Positions 50,962 to 62,640 of a stretch of DNA of 64,000 bases are shown here, in pieces. The translations under genes were made by a program, and so were the position numbers. Numbering within the stretch: position 1 is the stretch's first letter; every line of letters starts with the position of its first letter. Below the pieces are notes generated by a model, which saw only the letters and a program-made list of their open reading frames with translations, ran no database searches and was not told the origin of the DNA. The stretch spans positions 4,788,026 to 4,852,025 of the forward strand of contig NC_132881.1 in assembly GCF_030463535.1 (NCBI RefSeq), written 5' to 3'. This stretch comes from Salminus brasiliensis. Taxonomy: Eukaryota; Chordata; Actinopteri; Characiformes; Bryconidae.

Positions 50962-51159
50962 TAAAAGTTCACCATCTGAACCACAAGCTGAGCCTCATAA
51001 TGTCCTGATTCATTTAGCTAACATGCTAATCCTGCTATAATTCTACCAGACAATAATAATCAATAATTCCATACAGATCTAATTTTACATTCCTACTGAA
51101 TGACACTGTGTTTTTACTGTTCACATAAAGGCTGAGTTCTCAACTGTCCGTGTCCATCT

Positions 51160-51350
51160 CGCTATTAGCAGGGGTGGGAAGCGAAGCGTGGGCCGGAGTC
51201 CAGCACAGTTTGCTGATTTTCCTTCTCTGACACACCAACTAACCCTGGAAAGATGTGAGAGGAAGCAGCTGTGCTTAAGCAGGTAAACCACACAGCTGTG
51301 CAGGAACCCTGTCCTGCAGCACTGCACTTCTCCACCCGTGGTCTAAAGGC
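51160..51350. repeat. Dispersed repeat fragment in arm A
   Basis: GCAGGGGTGGGAAGCGAAG, CCGGAGTCCAGCACAGTTTG and CTTAAGCAGGTAAACCACAC have the wording of the common CAGGGGTG...GGAGTCCAGCA fish repeat. It is not seen in arms B and C. Confidence 0.4.
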
Positions 51351-52094
51351 TTTTCTCCCCGTCTTTTTCAGACCGCGACTCTGAGCTGATCCTGAGCTGC
51401 TGACAAGAGAACCGTGTTACCATCCCTCCACCAGCTACAACACCTGCAGTGGAAGCACAGGCCCCTTTCTCAGGACTGTTCAGACTGGACTTCTGGCTGC
51501 TGGACTGCATCCCTTCCTGAAACGTGTCCATCAGTGATGAAGAGACAGAGACTGAAAGACTGTAGAGAAAGTGTGTGTGTGATTAAACTGCTGTTCTAAC
51601 AGCTCAGAGTGGACGAGTCCTCCTTTTACTGTGGAGAGCAGCTGGAAGTGGGTCCTCCAGTCAGGAACATCTCCACTGCAGTTCCTGTGATGAGCTGCTG
51701 AGTCTCAGCTCAGCTCCACTGCTTTAACAGGGAGAGAGAGGGCGAGAGACCTTATGTTTGTATGGAGAGGGAGGTCCCTATAAGGTGGAGCTCCATGAAG
51801 AGATTCACACAATAGTGAGTGCTCCCAGAGTTCCAGAGTGCTCATTTGCATATTAAATGAGCAACTGACCAATCAGAAGCAAGCAAAGTGAATGACTGCT
51901 TAAATACCCTGAGATGTGAGCGGTGTTCTCGATGATGGTGAATTGTAAAAATAAGCAAATTTGAAGTTTTTCTTCACCGTGGATGAGAACACTAGCGCAG
52001 CAGAATAAGTCAAACTCAGTGGCCAGATTTTCCTCAAATTTTGAAAAGCAAAAATTTTTTTCACTTCTGTAGTTTTGCAGCACTTTCTTTTCTT

Positions 52095-52200
52095 AGTTCC
52101 TCACTCTCAGACCTTCCAGTGTCGGGGCCTCGGCTGGGGGAGCCGAGACGCCTCCACGCACGGAACTCCAGCACTTCCGGCCAACACCCACAAGGGGTGA
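52095..52200. repeat. GC-rich 46-bp repeat, single copy in unit A
   Basis: TCGGGGCCTCGGCTGGGGGA then GCCGAGACGCCTCC. One unit of the tandem repeat that has about five copies in B, four in C and at least three in D. Followed by the CACCCACAAGGGG then AGAGCAAGAAAGGG junction common to all four units. Confidence 0.7.
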
Positions 52201-52824
52201 AGAGCAAGAAAGGGTAAATTTGGGCTAATGAAACAAATAACACTAGACCCAAATTTATACCCCTCCTCTGTTATGAAGCTGTAAGTATGTTAGAACTAGT
52301 TTTATCAGTTATGGTTACTTCATTATGCAAACTCCTCCCACTCTACCATGAGTTTGAAGTCTGGTTCATCATTTCAGGTAATTAGTGAAAGTTGGTTCTT
52401 CTGTTTATCAGTTTATACTAAAGCTCTTCTCACTGTGAAAACCCAAACATCTCAAACTTAAGCTCTGTGTCTGGGGTTGGGTCAGAAACACCAGAATCAG
52501 AACATAAACTGCTGTGAATTTCTCTCCATAAAAAAGAACAGCATCCTTACACACCCAGACCCACCCTGAGAGAACCAGCCAGCACTTTAACACTAGGCTT
52601 CACATTTATGGTAACAGCTCTGATCTACCAGCGATCAGTGTGTGACCTGGTGGGCCCTCCCAGGTCTGTCCAGTGGGTCACATGCTTTGGGTCAGTGCTT
52701 TTTGGTATAGCTTTATAGGCCAGTTATATAATAACACAGCTCTGTGATGCAGGTGTGGAGTTAATCAGCTGAACCTCACTACACTTCTACACTTATACAA
52801 GTGTTACTTAAACTAAATGGACCC

Positions 52825-53755
52825 CCCTATATAGCGCAATGCTAATGAGGGAGGAGTAAACTAGTAGACTCAATAGACCCTCCTATATAGTGCAATGCTA
52901 ATGATGCCATAGACTAGCATTCTAAATAGACTCCCCTATACAGCGCAATGCTAATGAGGGAGGAGTAAACTAGTAGACTCAATTGGCTTCCCTATATAGT
53001 GCAATGCTAGTGAGGAGGGGTAAACTAGCATACTAAATAAGCTTCCCTGTATAATGCAATGCTAATGAGGGAGGATTAAACTAGTACACTAAATAGGCTG
53101 CCCTTTATAGCACTAAGCTAATGAGAGAGGAGTAAACTAGTAGACTCAACAGACTCCCCTATATAATGCAATGCTAATGAGGGAGGATTAAACTAGCATA
53201 CTAAATAAGCTTCCCTATATAATGCGATGCTAATGAGGCAGGAGTAAACTAGTAGACTAAATAGGCTGCCCTATATAGCGCAATACTAATGAGGATGAGG
53301 GAGAGGTAGACTAGTAGACTTAATAGGCTCCCCTATATAGCGCAATGCTAATGAGGGAGGAGTAAACTAGTAGACTCAATAGACTCCCTATATAGCACAA
53401 TGCTAATGAGGGAGGAGTATACTAGTAGACTCAATAGGCTCCACTATATAGTGCAATGCTAATGAGGGAGGAGTAAACTAGTAGACTCAATAGGCTTCTC
53501 TATATAGTACAATGCTAATGAGGGAGGAATAAACTAGTAGACTAAGTAGGCTGCCCTATATAGCGCAATGCTAATGAGGGAGGAGTAAACTAGTAGACTT
53601 AATAGGCTGCCCTATATAGCGCAATGCTAATGAGGGAGGAGTAAACTAGTACACTAAATAGGCTCCCTATAAAGTGCAGTGCTAATGAGAGAGGAGTAAA
53701 CTAGTACACTAAATAGGCTCCCTATATAGCACAATGCTAATGCGAGAGGAGGGAC
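52825..53755 (+). repeat. 57-bp minisatellite at mirror axis 1, about 16 copies
   Basis: The unit contains CCCTATATAGCGCAATGCTA, ATGAGGGAGGAGTAAACTAG and a short TAGACTCAATAGG join. The midpoint (about 53290) coincides with the midpoint of the flanking inverted arms (52326 with 54281, midpoint about 53303). Copies vary by single bases and small indels. Confidence 0.9.
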
Positions 53756-54454
53756 CTGTTCTGGTGGCAGTCATGGTAATGACTCTAAGGGCACCGTGTG
53801 TAATATTGATAGAGCACTGAAAACAGCAGCATGGCTTTATTGGGTTTACATTGGAAATAAAGCTGTTTTTTCTTTATAATCTGAGCTGAACTACAAACAT
53901 TTGTGCAGGATGTTGGACTAAAGCACGTGATCTACTGGAGAAACACACTGTAGGCTGACCTACAGGCCAAACACTGATTGGTGGATAAGAGTAATCACCA
54001 GAAACGTGAAGCCTAGTGATAAAATGTTGGTTAAAAGTTGTTGGTGGGCTGGATGTGTTTGCTGTTTTGTTTCATTGTTGAGTTTTTAAGAACTCAGAAT
54101 TAAAACAGCATGAAGTTAGGCAGATTTTTCAGTTTCAGGAATGATTAAATATGTTTATAAGTGAAATGTATTTAAATATCGGACAGAAGAGCGTTTCCTG
54201 TTCTCTGAGTTTAGGAAGGTGTTCTAGATATCATATGTAAATGAGGGTAGGAGGAGTTTGTACAAAGATCCAGGTGTTTGGTAATGAAGTCACCATAACT
54301 GATAAAACTAGTTCTAACATACTTACAGCTTCATAACAGAGGAGGGGTATAAATTTGGGTCTAGTGTTACTGGTTTCATTGGCCCAAATTTACTCTTTCT
54401 CGCTCTCCACCCTTTGTGGGTGTAGGCCGAATGCGCCTGAGTTCCGCGCGAGGG

Positions 54455-54706
54455 GTGTCCCCGAGCGGAGGCCCCGGCGCAGGAAGGCCGGAGGCGTCTA
54501 GGCTCCCCGAGCGGAGGCCCCGGCGCAGGAAGGCCGGAGGCGTCTAGGCTCCCCGAGCGGAGGCCCCGACGCTGGAAGGCCGGAGGCGTCTAGGCTCCCC
54601 GAGCGGAGGCCCCGACGCTGGAAGGCCGGAGGCGTCTAGGCTCCCCGAGCGGAGGCCCCGACGCTGGAAGGCCGAAGGCGTCTAGGCGGCCCCGGCGCTG
54701 GAAGGT
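54455..54706 (-). repeat. GC-rich 46-bp tandem repeat in unit B, about 5 copies
   Basis: GAGCGGAGGCCCCG recurs every 46 bp (54463, 54509, then 54555, 54601, 54647). The unit is CpG-rich with GGAAGGCCGGAGGCGTCT. It makes a very sharp GC island between AT-rich stretches, and three-phase Arg/Ser/Pro/Gly-rich frames across it are artefacts. Confidence 0.9.
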
Positions 54707-57439
54707 CTGAGAGTGAGGAACTAAGAAAAGAAAGTGCTGCAAAATTACAGGAATGAAAAAAAGAAATTTTTTGCTTTTCAAAATTTGAGGAAAATCTGGC
54801 CACTGAGTTTGACTTATTCTGCTGCGCTAGTGTTCTCATCCACGGTGAAGAAAAACTTCAAATTTGCTTATTTTTACAATTCACCATCATCGAGAACACC
54901 GCTCACATCTCAGGGTATTTAAGCAGTCATTCACTTTGCTTGCTTCTGATTGGTCAGGTGCTCATTTAATATGCAAATGAGCACTCTGGAATTCTGGGAG
55001 CACTCACTATTGTGTGAATCTCTTCATGGAGCTCCACCGTATAGGGACCTCCCTCTCCATACAAACATAAGGTCGCTCGCCCTCTCTCTCCCTGTTAAAG
55101 CAGTGGAGCTGAGCTGAGACTCAGCAGCTCATCACAGGAACTGCAGTGGAGATGTTCCTGACTGGAGGACCCACTTCCAGCTGCTCTCCACAGTAAAAGG
55201 AGGACTCGTCCACTCTGAGCTGTTAGAACAGCAGTTTAATCACACACACACTTTCTCTACAGTCTTTCAGTCTCTGTCTCTTCATCACTGATGGACACGT
55301 TTCAGGAAGGGATGCAGTCCAGCAGCCAGAAGTCCAGTCTGAACAATCTGGAAAAGATGGTCCGTTGTTTTTAACACTGGTTCCACTGCAGGTTTTTCAG
55401 TGGTTTGAAGGAACGGTAACATGGATTTCTACACATCAGCTCAGGGTCAGCTCAGGGTCAGGGCCTGAAAAAGACTGGGAGAAAAAAACACTGACTTTTA
55501 AAACAGACTTTAGAGAAACGATGAACAAACAACTGAGATCTGATCATATTTATATTTATGGAAATATTTAGGACATTATATCACACTGTTTGGAGTTCCA
55601 CCGTACTGAAGTGTATTAGCATGTTAGCTAAAGCTACAGTAGCTCTTTACAGAAGCAGGACAGCTTTTAGATCTGGACATTATGAAGCCCAGTTTTTCTT
55701 TCAGATATTGAACTTTTATAATGTCAGAAACTCCAATAAGCTCAAATTATTACAATTACTGACACATTAATGAAAGGCCCGTTTTCAGCCCCCCTCTCAT
55801 TTAAAAGGTGGATCATATCCTACTGTATTAAATGATGGTCTGGAGGGAACGGCTACTCTCTACCATTTAGCTCAATGTTCTCTCTGACTGCTTTCCACAA
55901 TGTGCTGAACTGCTGAACACAGTTTCTTCCCTCAGGATCAATAAAAAGCTCCTAAAATGTCTGTTTAGAGTCGAAACAGCCGTAAAACTGATGAAACACA
56001 CAGCTACTAAAAGCCCCCTAAAACTGGCCCAGCGCCGCCCCTGTTTAACACTTGTAGTCTTCCAGCTGATTTTACTGCTGAACTCACAGTGAACCCTGTG
56101 GAGCCCCCTGGTGGTCGGTGCATTCAGCTGCAGCTCCTAAAGCCCACTGGGTTAATGCACCCCTGGAAGCACTGTGGCTTTACAGAGAGGAAAAACACAA
56201 GCATCTACTGATGCTGTAGAGTTAAACACCACCAGACTCTCAGCAGCGCTTCACCTGCAGCCCAGCAAGAACCTTTAGAACCGTATGTTCCTCCTGAACA
56301 GAACAAGCTCCTCAGTCCAGAACCAGCCGGACATTCTGACAGAGCGTCTGCAGGAGAAACACCAACAGCTACACACAGCCCCAGTCTAAGAGGAAACCCA
56401 GCATCTCAACACTGACCTCTACCTCCATCTGCATCACCAGCATCCACCACTAGGAGTCCAGCAGCAGGAGCTCATGTAGGAGAAGTTCAGTGAAGATCAG
56501 ACTGTTGAAGGACTCTGAGGTGAACTTCAGGAGGGTGTGAGGGTGAGCACAGCGTTACTGTAGTAAAACTACAGCAGTTTCTTCATGAGAAACAGCACAG
56601 CAGCTCCAACCTGAGCTTCAAACACCAGCTTTCAGTTGAGGGTGGAGCTCCAGTCTCCCAGCTGAAGCTCATCCTCTCTAAATGGATGAAGCAGTGTGTG
56701 AAAGACTCTTCAGCAGGAGGAGCAGCACACTGAGCATTAGAGCTGAAGTTCAGCTCAGTGAGGTGTTTTCTTCACTAGAGAACAATTCTACTGAAATTAG
56801 AGCAGAGTTTAGTTACTAACTCACCTGCTTTCACTGCTGCTCCTTCTTCTTCTCTTCCTCTGGAGACGTTGTTCTGCCCTCTGCTGCTCAAAGCTGGTGC
56901 TGCAGGATCTTCTGCTGCTCTTTCTCCTCCATCAGGTGGAGGTGTGTATTACTCTGTCCTGCTCCTGACCACTCTTTCACATCCTGGTTGAGTGTGAAGT
57001 AACTATGATGTTATTGGTTGATAAATAAAAACTTGCTCCACCCTCAACGCTACATGACTCTACTGAGTGACATCCACCTGTCTGTCAAGGCTTCTGTCAA
57101 GGGGGTAGATTGTGGGGTGTTTCCAGTTTGCAGTGGTCAGTACCTACCAAAAGTGCTCCAAGGAAGGATAAGCGATGAACCAGTGACAGGGTCAAGACCC
57201 CACCTCTCAACCTACAGGACTTAAAGGATCTGCTGCCAACGTCTTGGAGCCAGATACTACAGGACGCCTCCGGAGCTGTTTTGGCAGCATGAGGAGGACC
57301 CACACCATCCTAATACTGTAAGACGCCTCTTCTAATGAATGAAATCAGCTACTTTAAGCTGCACCCATTGCTGACACAGATGTGCAAATGCACACACACA
57401 GCTTGTGTGGTCCCTGTAGAGAAGCAGTGCCAGTAGAAT

Positions 57440-57800
57440 AGGACTCTCTGGAGCAGGTAAGCATGAACCTATTGGAATCATGCCTAGTGCCAGGCGTGGG
57501 CTGGAGGGGTAGAAAGCCCCCCAGCAGCACTGAGCTGTGGAGCAGTGGAGAACTGTGCTCTCTGGAATGATGACTCTGCTCTACCCAGTACTTTTGGGAT
57601 GAGTTGGCAAATTGGGAATAGGAGGTGGGGTAGTAATCATCCAACATGCTGACCTCACTAATGCTCTTGTAGCTGAACACAATCAAATCCTCACAGCAAT
57701 GCTCAGCAAAATCTAGTAGAAAGCCTTCTTCCCTGGACAGTAGAGACCGTTACTCCAACAAAAGCAGGAGAAGCTCAATTTCAATATCCTTGATTTTAGA
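57440..57800 (-). repeat. MITE copy in arm B, interrupted by another repeat
   Basis: The same MITE as at 48373-48834, inverted. After CCTTGATTTTAGAAG at about 57788 the sequence passes into the interspersed repeat at 57800, which split it. Confidence 0.6.
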
Positions 57801-58445
57801 AGTCAAGTCAAATTTAGTCATCACAAAGCAGCTTTACATAATTAGTAATTAGTAAAAGACAGAAAAAAAGAAATAATATAAGAAGACATGAAGGATCCAA
57901 GACCTCCAGTGAGCCCCAACAGCGACAGTGGCCAGAAAAACTCCCACAGAGCTGGAGGAAGTAACCCGTCCTCCTCTGATCGGAACTATTTATCAATTAT
58001 TGAAAAAAATTACTAAACCATCTGAACTGTTGAACTGCTCAGATCATAATCATGGTGTAGAATAACTAAATATAGTCATGGCAGTGATGGTCAGAGTAAT
58101 GATGGCTAATAGTGGTGATATTAAGAGTGGCAGATAGTTAAGAGTCCATTTAGGTTTTACCGCTGGTAAAACCGCTGGTCTGGTATGGGTGGTGGTGGGG
58201 ACGGGGCCTGCTGGTTGTGCTGGTAGGTGGCAGCTGGTTTGACGCAGGTAGAGGGGACCTCAGCGGGCAGTCTTTCAGCAGGTCGGGCTGGGTGGCCATT
58301 TACTCAGAGAGGGTAAAAAGAGTGAGTTAGTACTGAGATGAAAATGTTGAGCAGTGTCAGAGTGTTCCGGTCGACTCTGGCAGGTCTGACTATAACAGCC
58401 TCATTAAAAGGGGAGAGCCAGAAGGTAACACAGACACGAGAGCGC
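57800..58445 (-). repeat. Interspersed repeat, copy 2 (also at 6785-7206)
   Basis: Begins AGTCAAGTCAAATTTAGTC, with AAAGCAGCTTTACATAATTA, GATCCAAGACCTCCAG and CAGGTCGGGCTGGGTGGCC in reverse order of copy 1. It interrupts the palindromic arm B; arm A has no counterpart. Confidence 0.7.
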
Positions 58446-58914
58446 CCTGAAACGCTAGCTAATAACTCTTATAATCTACATTATTCATATATCTAAATAT
58501 AATCAGTATCTATTGATCATGTCTGATTATGAACTCTCCTATTGTTCAGCTGCTGAAACTGGACTCAAGTCTGAGCAGCTCAGGTTTTTCAGTACTGACA
58601 GAAATAAATAAATAAATAATCATCTAGACAAGCAATCTACAATATACACAAAACTACACCCATACACCACCATAATGACCTCAGCAGAAACACCAGTGCT
58701 TTAATATCTATGTCTGGTAGAATGACAGAGCTGGTTATGATGGTCGACCAGCTGATCCATGAGCCTCAAAAGTAAACAAGGCCTAAACTGCTGAAGAGGA
58801 AATCTGTTTCATACAACCAGACAAAACCAACTGAGAACAAACCGAGGAACATGAGGAACACCCTACTGTCTATTTACTCCCCTAATTTTACTCCAAACAC
58901 ATCCAGCTTATTGA

Positions 58915-61900
58915 ACCCTCACAACCAGGATGTGAAACAGTGGTCAGGAGCACAGCTCTCAGCAGCTTCTCCAGTCAAGCAGACCAGAGTAATACACACC
59001 TCCACCTGATGGAGGAGAAAGAGCAGCAGAAGGTCATGCAGCACCATCTTTGAGCAGCAGAGAGCAGAACAACGTCTCCAGAGGAAGAGAAGAAGAAGGA
59101 GCAGCAGTGAAAGCAGGTGAGTTAGTAACTAAACTCTGCTCTAATTTCAGTAGAATTGTTCTCTAGTGAAGAAAACACCTCACTGAGCTGAACTTCAGCT
59201 CTAATGCTCAGTGTGCTGCTCCTCCTGCTGAAGAGTCTTTCACACACTGCTTCATCCATTTAGAGAGGATGAGCTTCAGCTGGGAGACTGGAGCTCCACC
59301 CTCAACTGAAAGCTGGTGTTTGAAGCTCAGGTTGGAGCTGCTGTGCTGTTTCTCATGAAGAAACTGCTGTAGTTTTACTACAGTAACGCTGTGCTCACCC
59401 TCACACCCTCCTGAAGTTCACCTCAGAGTCCTTCAACAGTCTGATCTTCACTGAACTTCTCCTACATGAGCTCCTGCTGCTGGACTCCTAGTGGTGGATG
59501 CTGGTGGTGCAGATGGAGGTGGAGGTCAGTGTTGAGATGCTGGGTTTCCTCTTAGACTGGGGCTGTGTGTAGCTGTTGGTGTTTCTCCTGCAGACGCTCT
59601 GTCAGAATGTCCGGCTGGTTCTGGACTGAGGAGCTTGTTCTGTTCAGGAGGAACATACGGTTCTAAAGGTTCTTGCTGGGCTGCAGGTGAAGCGCTGCTG
59701 AGAGTCTGGTGGTGTTTAACTCTACAGCATCAGTAGATGCTTGTGTTTTTCCTCTCGGTAAAGCCACAGTGCTACCAGGGGTGCATTAACCCAGTGGGCT
59801 TTAGGAGCTGCAGCTGAGTGCTCCGACCACCAGGGGGCTCCACAGGGTTCACTGTGAGTTCAGCAGTAAAATCAGCTGAAAGACTACAAGTGTTAAACAG
59901 GGGCGGCGCTGGGCCAGTTTTAGGGGGCTTTTAGTAGTTGTGTGTTTCATCAGTTTTGCGGCTGTTTCGACTCTAAACAGACATTTTAGGAGCTTTTTAT
60001 TGATCCTGAGGGAAGAAACTGTGTTCAGCAGTTCAGCACATTGTGGAAAGCAGTCAGAGAGAACATTGAGCTAAATGGTAGAGAGTAGCCGTTCCCTCCA
60101 GACCATCATTTAATACAGTAGGATATGATCCACCTTTTAAATGAGAGGGGGGCTGAAAACAGGCCTTTCATTAATGTGTCAGTAATTGTAATAATTTGAG
60201 CTTATTGGAGTTTCTGACATTATAAAAGTTCAATATCTGAAAGAAAAACTGGGCTTCATAATGTCCAGATCTAAAAGCTGTCCTGCTTCTGTAAAGAGCT
60301 ACTGTAGCTTTAGCTAACATGCTAATACACTTCAGTACGGTGGAACTCAAAGTCCAAACAGTGTGATATAATGTCCCAAATATTTCCATAAATATAAATA
60401 TGATCAGATCTTGTTTGTTCATCGTTTCTCTAAAGTCTGTTTTAAAAGTCAGTGTTTTTTCCCCCCAGTCTTTTTCAGGCCCTGACCCTGAGCTGACCCT
60501 GAGCTGATGTGAAGAAATCCGTGTTACCGTTCCTTCAAACCACTGAAAAACCTGCAGTGGAACCAGTGTTAAAAACAACGGACCATCTTTTCCAGATTGT
60601 TCAGACTGGACTTCTGGCTGCTGGACTGCATCCCTTCCTGAAACGTGTCCATCAGTGATGAAGAGACAGAGACTGAAAGACTGTAGAGAAAGTGTGTGTG
60701 TGATTAAACTGCTGTTCTAACAGCTCAGAGTGGACGAGTCCTCCTTTTAGTGTGGAGAGCAGCTGGAAGTGGGTCCTCCAGTCAGGAACATCTCCACTGC
60801 AGTTCCTGTGATGAGCTGCTGAGTCTCAGCTCAGCTCAGCTCCACTGCTTTAACAGGGAGAGAGAGGGCGAGAGACCTTATGTTTGTATGGAGAGGGAGA
60901 ACCCTATAAGGTGGAGCTCCATGAAGAGATTCACGCAATAGCGAGTGCTCCCAGAGTTCCAGAGTGCTCATTTGCATATTAAATGAGCACCTGACCAATC
61001 AGAAGCAAGCAAAGTGAATGACTGCTTAAATACCCTGAGATGTGAGCGGTGTTCTCGATGATGGTGAATTGTAAAAATAAGCAAATTTGAAGTTTTTCTT
61101 CACCGTGGATGAGAACACTAGCCCAGCAGAATAAGTCAAACTCAGTGGCCAGATTTTCCTCAAATTTTGAAAAGCAAAAAATTTCTTTTTTCACTTCTGT
61201 AGTTTTACAGCACTTTTTCTTAGTTTTTCACTCTCAGACCTTTCAGCATCGGGGCCTCCGCCGGGGGAGCCGAGACGCCTCCGGCCTTCCAGCGCCGGGG
61301 CCTCCGCCGGGGGAGCCGAGACGCCTCCGGCCTTCCAGCGCCGGGGCCTCCGCTCGGGGAGCCGAGACGCCTCCGGCCTTCCAGCGTCGGGGCCTCCGCT
61401 CGGGGACACCCCTCGCGCGGAACTCAGGCGCATTCGGCCTACACCCACAAAGGGTGGAGAGCGAGAAAGGGTAAATTTGGGTCAATGAAACCAGTAACAC
61501 TAGACCCAAATTTATACTCCTCCTCTGTTATGAAGCTGTAAGTATGTTAGAACTAGTTTTATCAGTTATGGTGACTTCATTACTAAACACCTGGATCTTT
61601 GTACAAACTCCTCCTACCCTCATTTACATATGACATCTAGAACACCTTCCTAAACTCAGAGAACAGGAAATGCTCTTCTGTTTGATCTTTAAATACATTT
61701 CACTTATAAACATATTTAATCACTCTTGAAACAGAACGATCTGATTAACTTCATGCTGTTTTAATTCTGAATTATTAAAAACTCAACAATGAAACAAAAC
61801 AGCGAACATATCCAGCCCACCAACAACTTTTAACCAGCATTTTATCACTAGGCTTCACGTTTCTGGTGATTACTCTTATCCACCAATCAGTGTTTGGCCT

Positions 61901-62640
61901 GTAGGTCAGCCTACAGTGTGTTTCTCCAGTAGATCACATGCTTTAGTCCAACATCCTGCACAAATGTTTGTAGTTCAGCTCAGATTATAAAGAAAAAACA
62001 GCTTTATTTCCAATGTAAACCCAATAAAGCCATGCTGCTGTTTTCAGTGCTCTATCAATATTACACACGGTGCCCTTAGAGTCATTACCATGACTGCCAC
62101 CAGAACAGGTCCCTCCTCTCGCATTAGCATTGTGCTATATAGGGAGCCTATCTAGTCTACTAGTTTACTCCTCTCTCATTAGCATTGTGCTATATAGGGA
62201 GCCTATCTAGTCTACTAGTTTACTCCTCTCTCATTAGCACTGCACTATATAGGGAGCCTATTTAGTGTACTAGTTTACTCCTCCCTCATTAGCATTGCAC
62301 TATATAGGGAGCCTATTTAGTATGATAGTTTACTCCTCCCTCATTAGCATTGTGCTATTTGGGGCAGTCTATTGAGTCTACTAGTTTAATCCTCCCTCAT
62401 TAGCATTGCGCTATATAGGGGAGCCTATTTATTATGCTAGTTTATAGCATCATTAGCATTGCGCTATATAGGGGATCCTATTTAGTCTACTAGTTTACTC
62501 CTCCCTCATTAGCATTGCATTATATAGGGGAGCCTATTGAGTCTACTAGTTTACTCCTCTCTCATTAGCATTGCGCTATATAGGGGAGCCTATTTATTAT
62601 GCTAGTTTATAGCATCATTAGCATTGCATTATATAGGGGA
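58915..62640 (+). repeat. Palindromic array unit C (plus orientation)
   Basis: Begins abruptly with AACCAGGATGTGAAACAGTG, matching unit A from 49175. It follows A and reverse B through the invariant zone (59116-59515), the TTAGCTAACATGCTAATAC zone near 60315, the octamer palindrome near 60967, the GC-rich repeat and the CTAGTTTTATCAGTTATGG junction, then enters the inner zone. It is closer to B than to A between 59515 and 60600. A 135-codon minus-strand frame (60171-60578) is broken by frameshift in the B copy. Confidence 0.8.
61235..61405 (+). repeat. GC-rich 46-bp tandem repeat in unit C, about 4 copies
   Basis: GGGGCCTCCGC and GGGGAGCCGAGACGCCTCCG recur at 46-bp steps. It is the reverse complement of the array in B. 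Confidence 0.9.

Larger units (their letters stand above)
48000..53300 (+). repeat. Palindromic array unit A (plus orientation)
   Basis: Unit A is mirrored by unit B. Matching landmarks (A with B): the TAGGCAGGGGACTGTG / AACATAGATATTAAACC zone at 48015-48290 with 58500-58740, the MITE at 48373-48834 with 57440-57800, GACGTTGGCAGCAGATCC at 48928 with 57223, CTCCACCTGATGGAGGAG at 49230 with 56930, GAGCTGAACTTCAGCTC at 49415 with 56740, CTCATTTGCATATTAAATG at 51841 with 54962, and CTAGTTTTATCAGTTATGG at 52293 with 54294. No coding sequence was recognised. Unit A is longer than B and C because of extra DNA at 50150-51360, including a Harbinger-like MITE. Confidence 0.8.
53300..57950 (-). repeat. 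Palindromic array unit B (minus orientation)
   Basis: The reverse complement of units A and C. It runs from the axis-1 minisatellite through the shared GCATGGCTTTATTGGGTTT zone, the CATACTTACAGCTTCATAAC junction, the GC-rich repeat, the POU-octamer palindrome near 54962, and the nearly invariant zone at 56410-56825. The outer part matches only A (57000-58740), since C starts at about 58915. No recognisable gene. Confidence 0.8.

Noticed and set aside
60171..60578. 135-codon frame in unit C
   Set aside because: No known domain, and the copy in unit B is broken into two frames (55365-55571 and 55558-55770), so there is no sign of protein-level constraint.
60750..60941. Cys-containing frame (CSSCDELLSL) suggestive of a RING or NLR-type exon
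   Set aside because: Only two Cys in a pair, no further metal ligands or splice sites, and the frame is not kept in units A and B.
61109..61474. 121-codon frame across the GC-rich repeat, with minus-strand 85- and 88-codon frames
   Set aside because: The 46-bp period shifts frame each unit and copy number differs between units, so the frames are chance products of the repeat.
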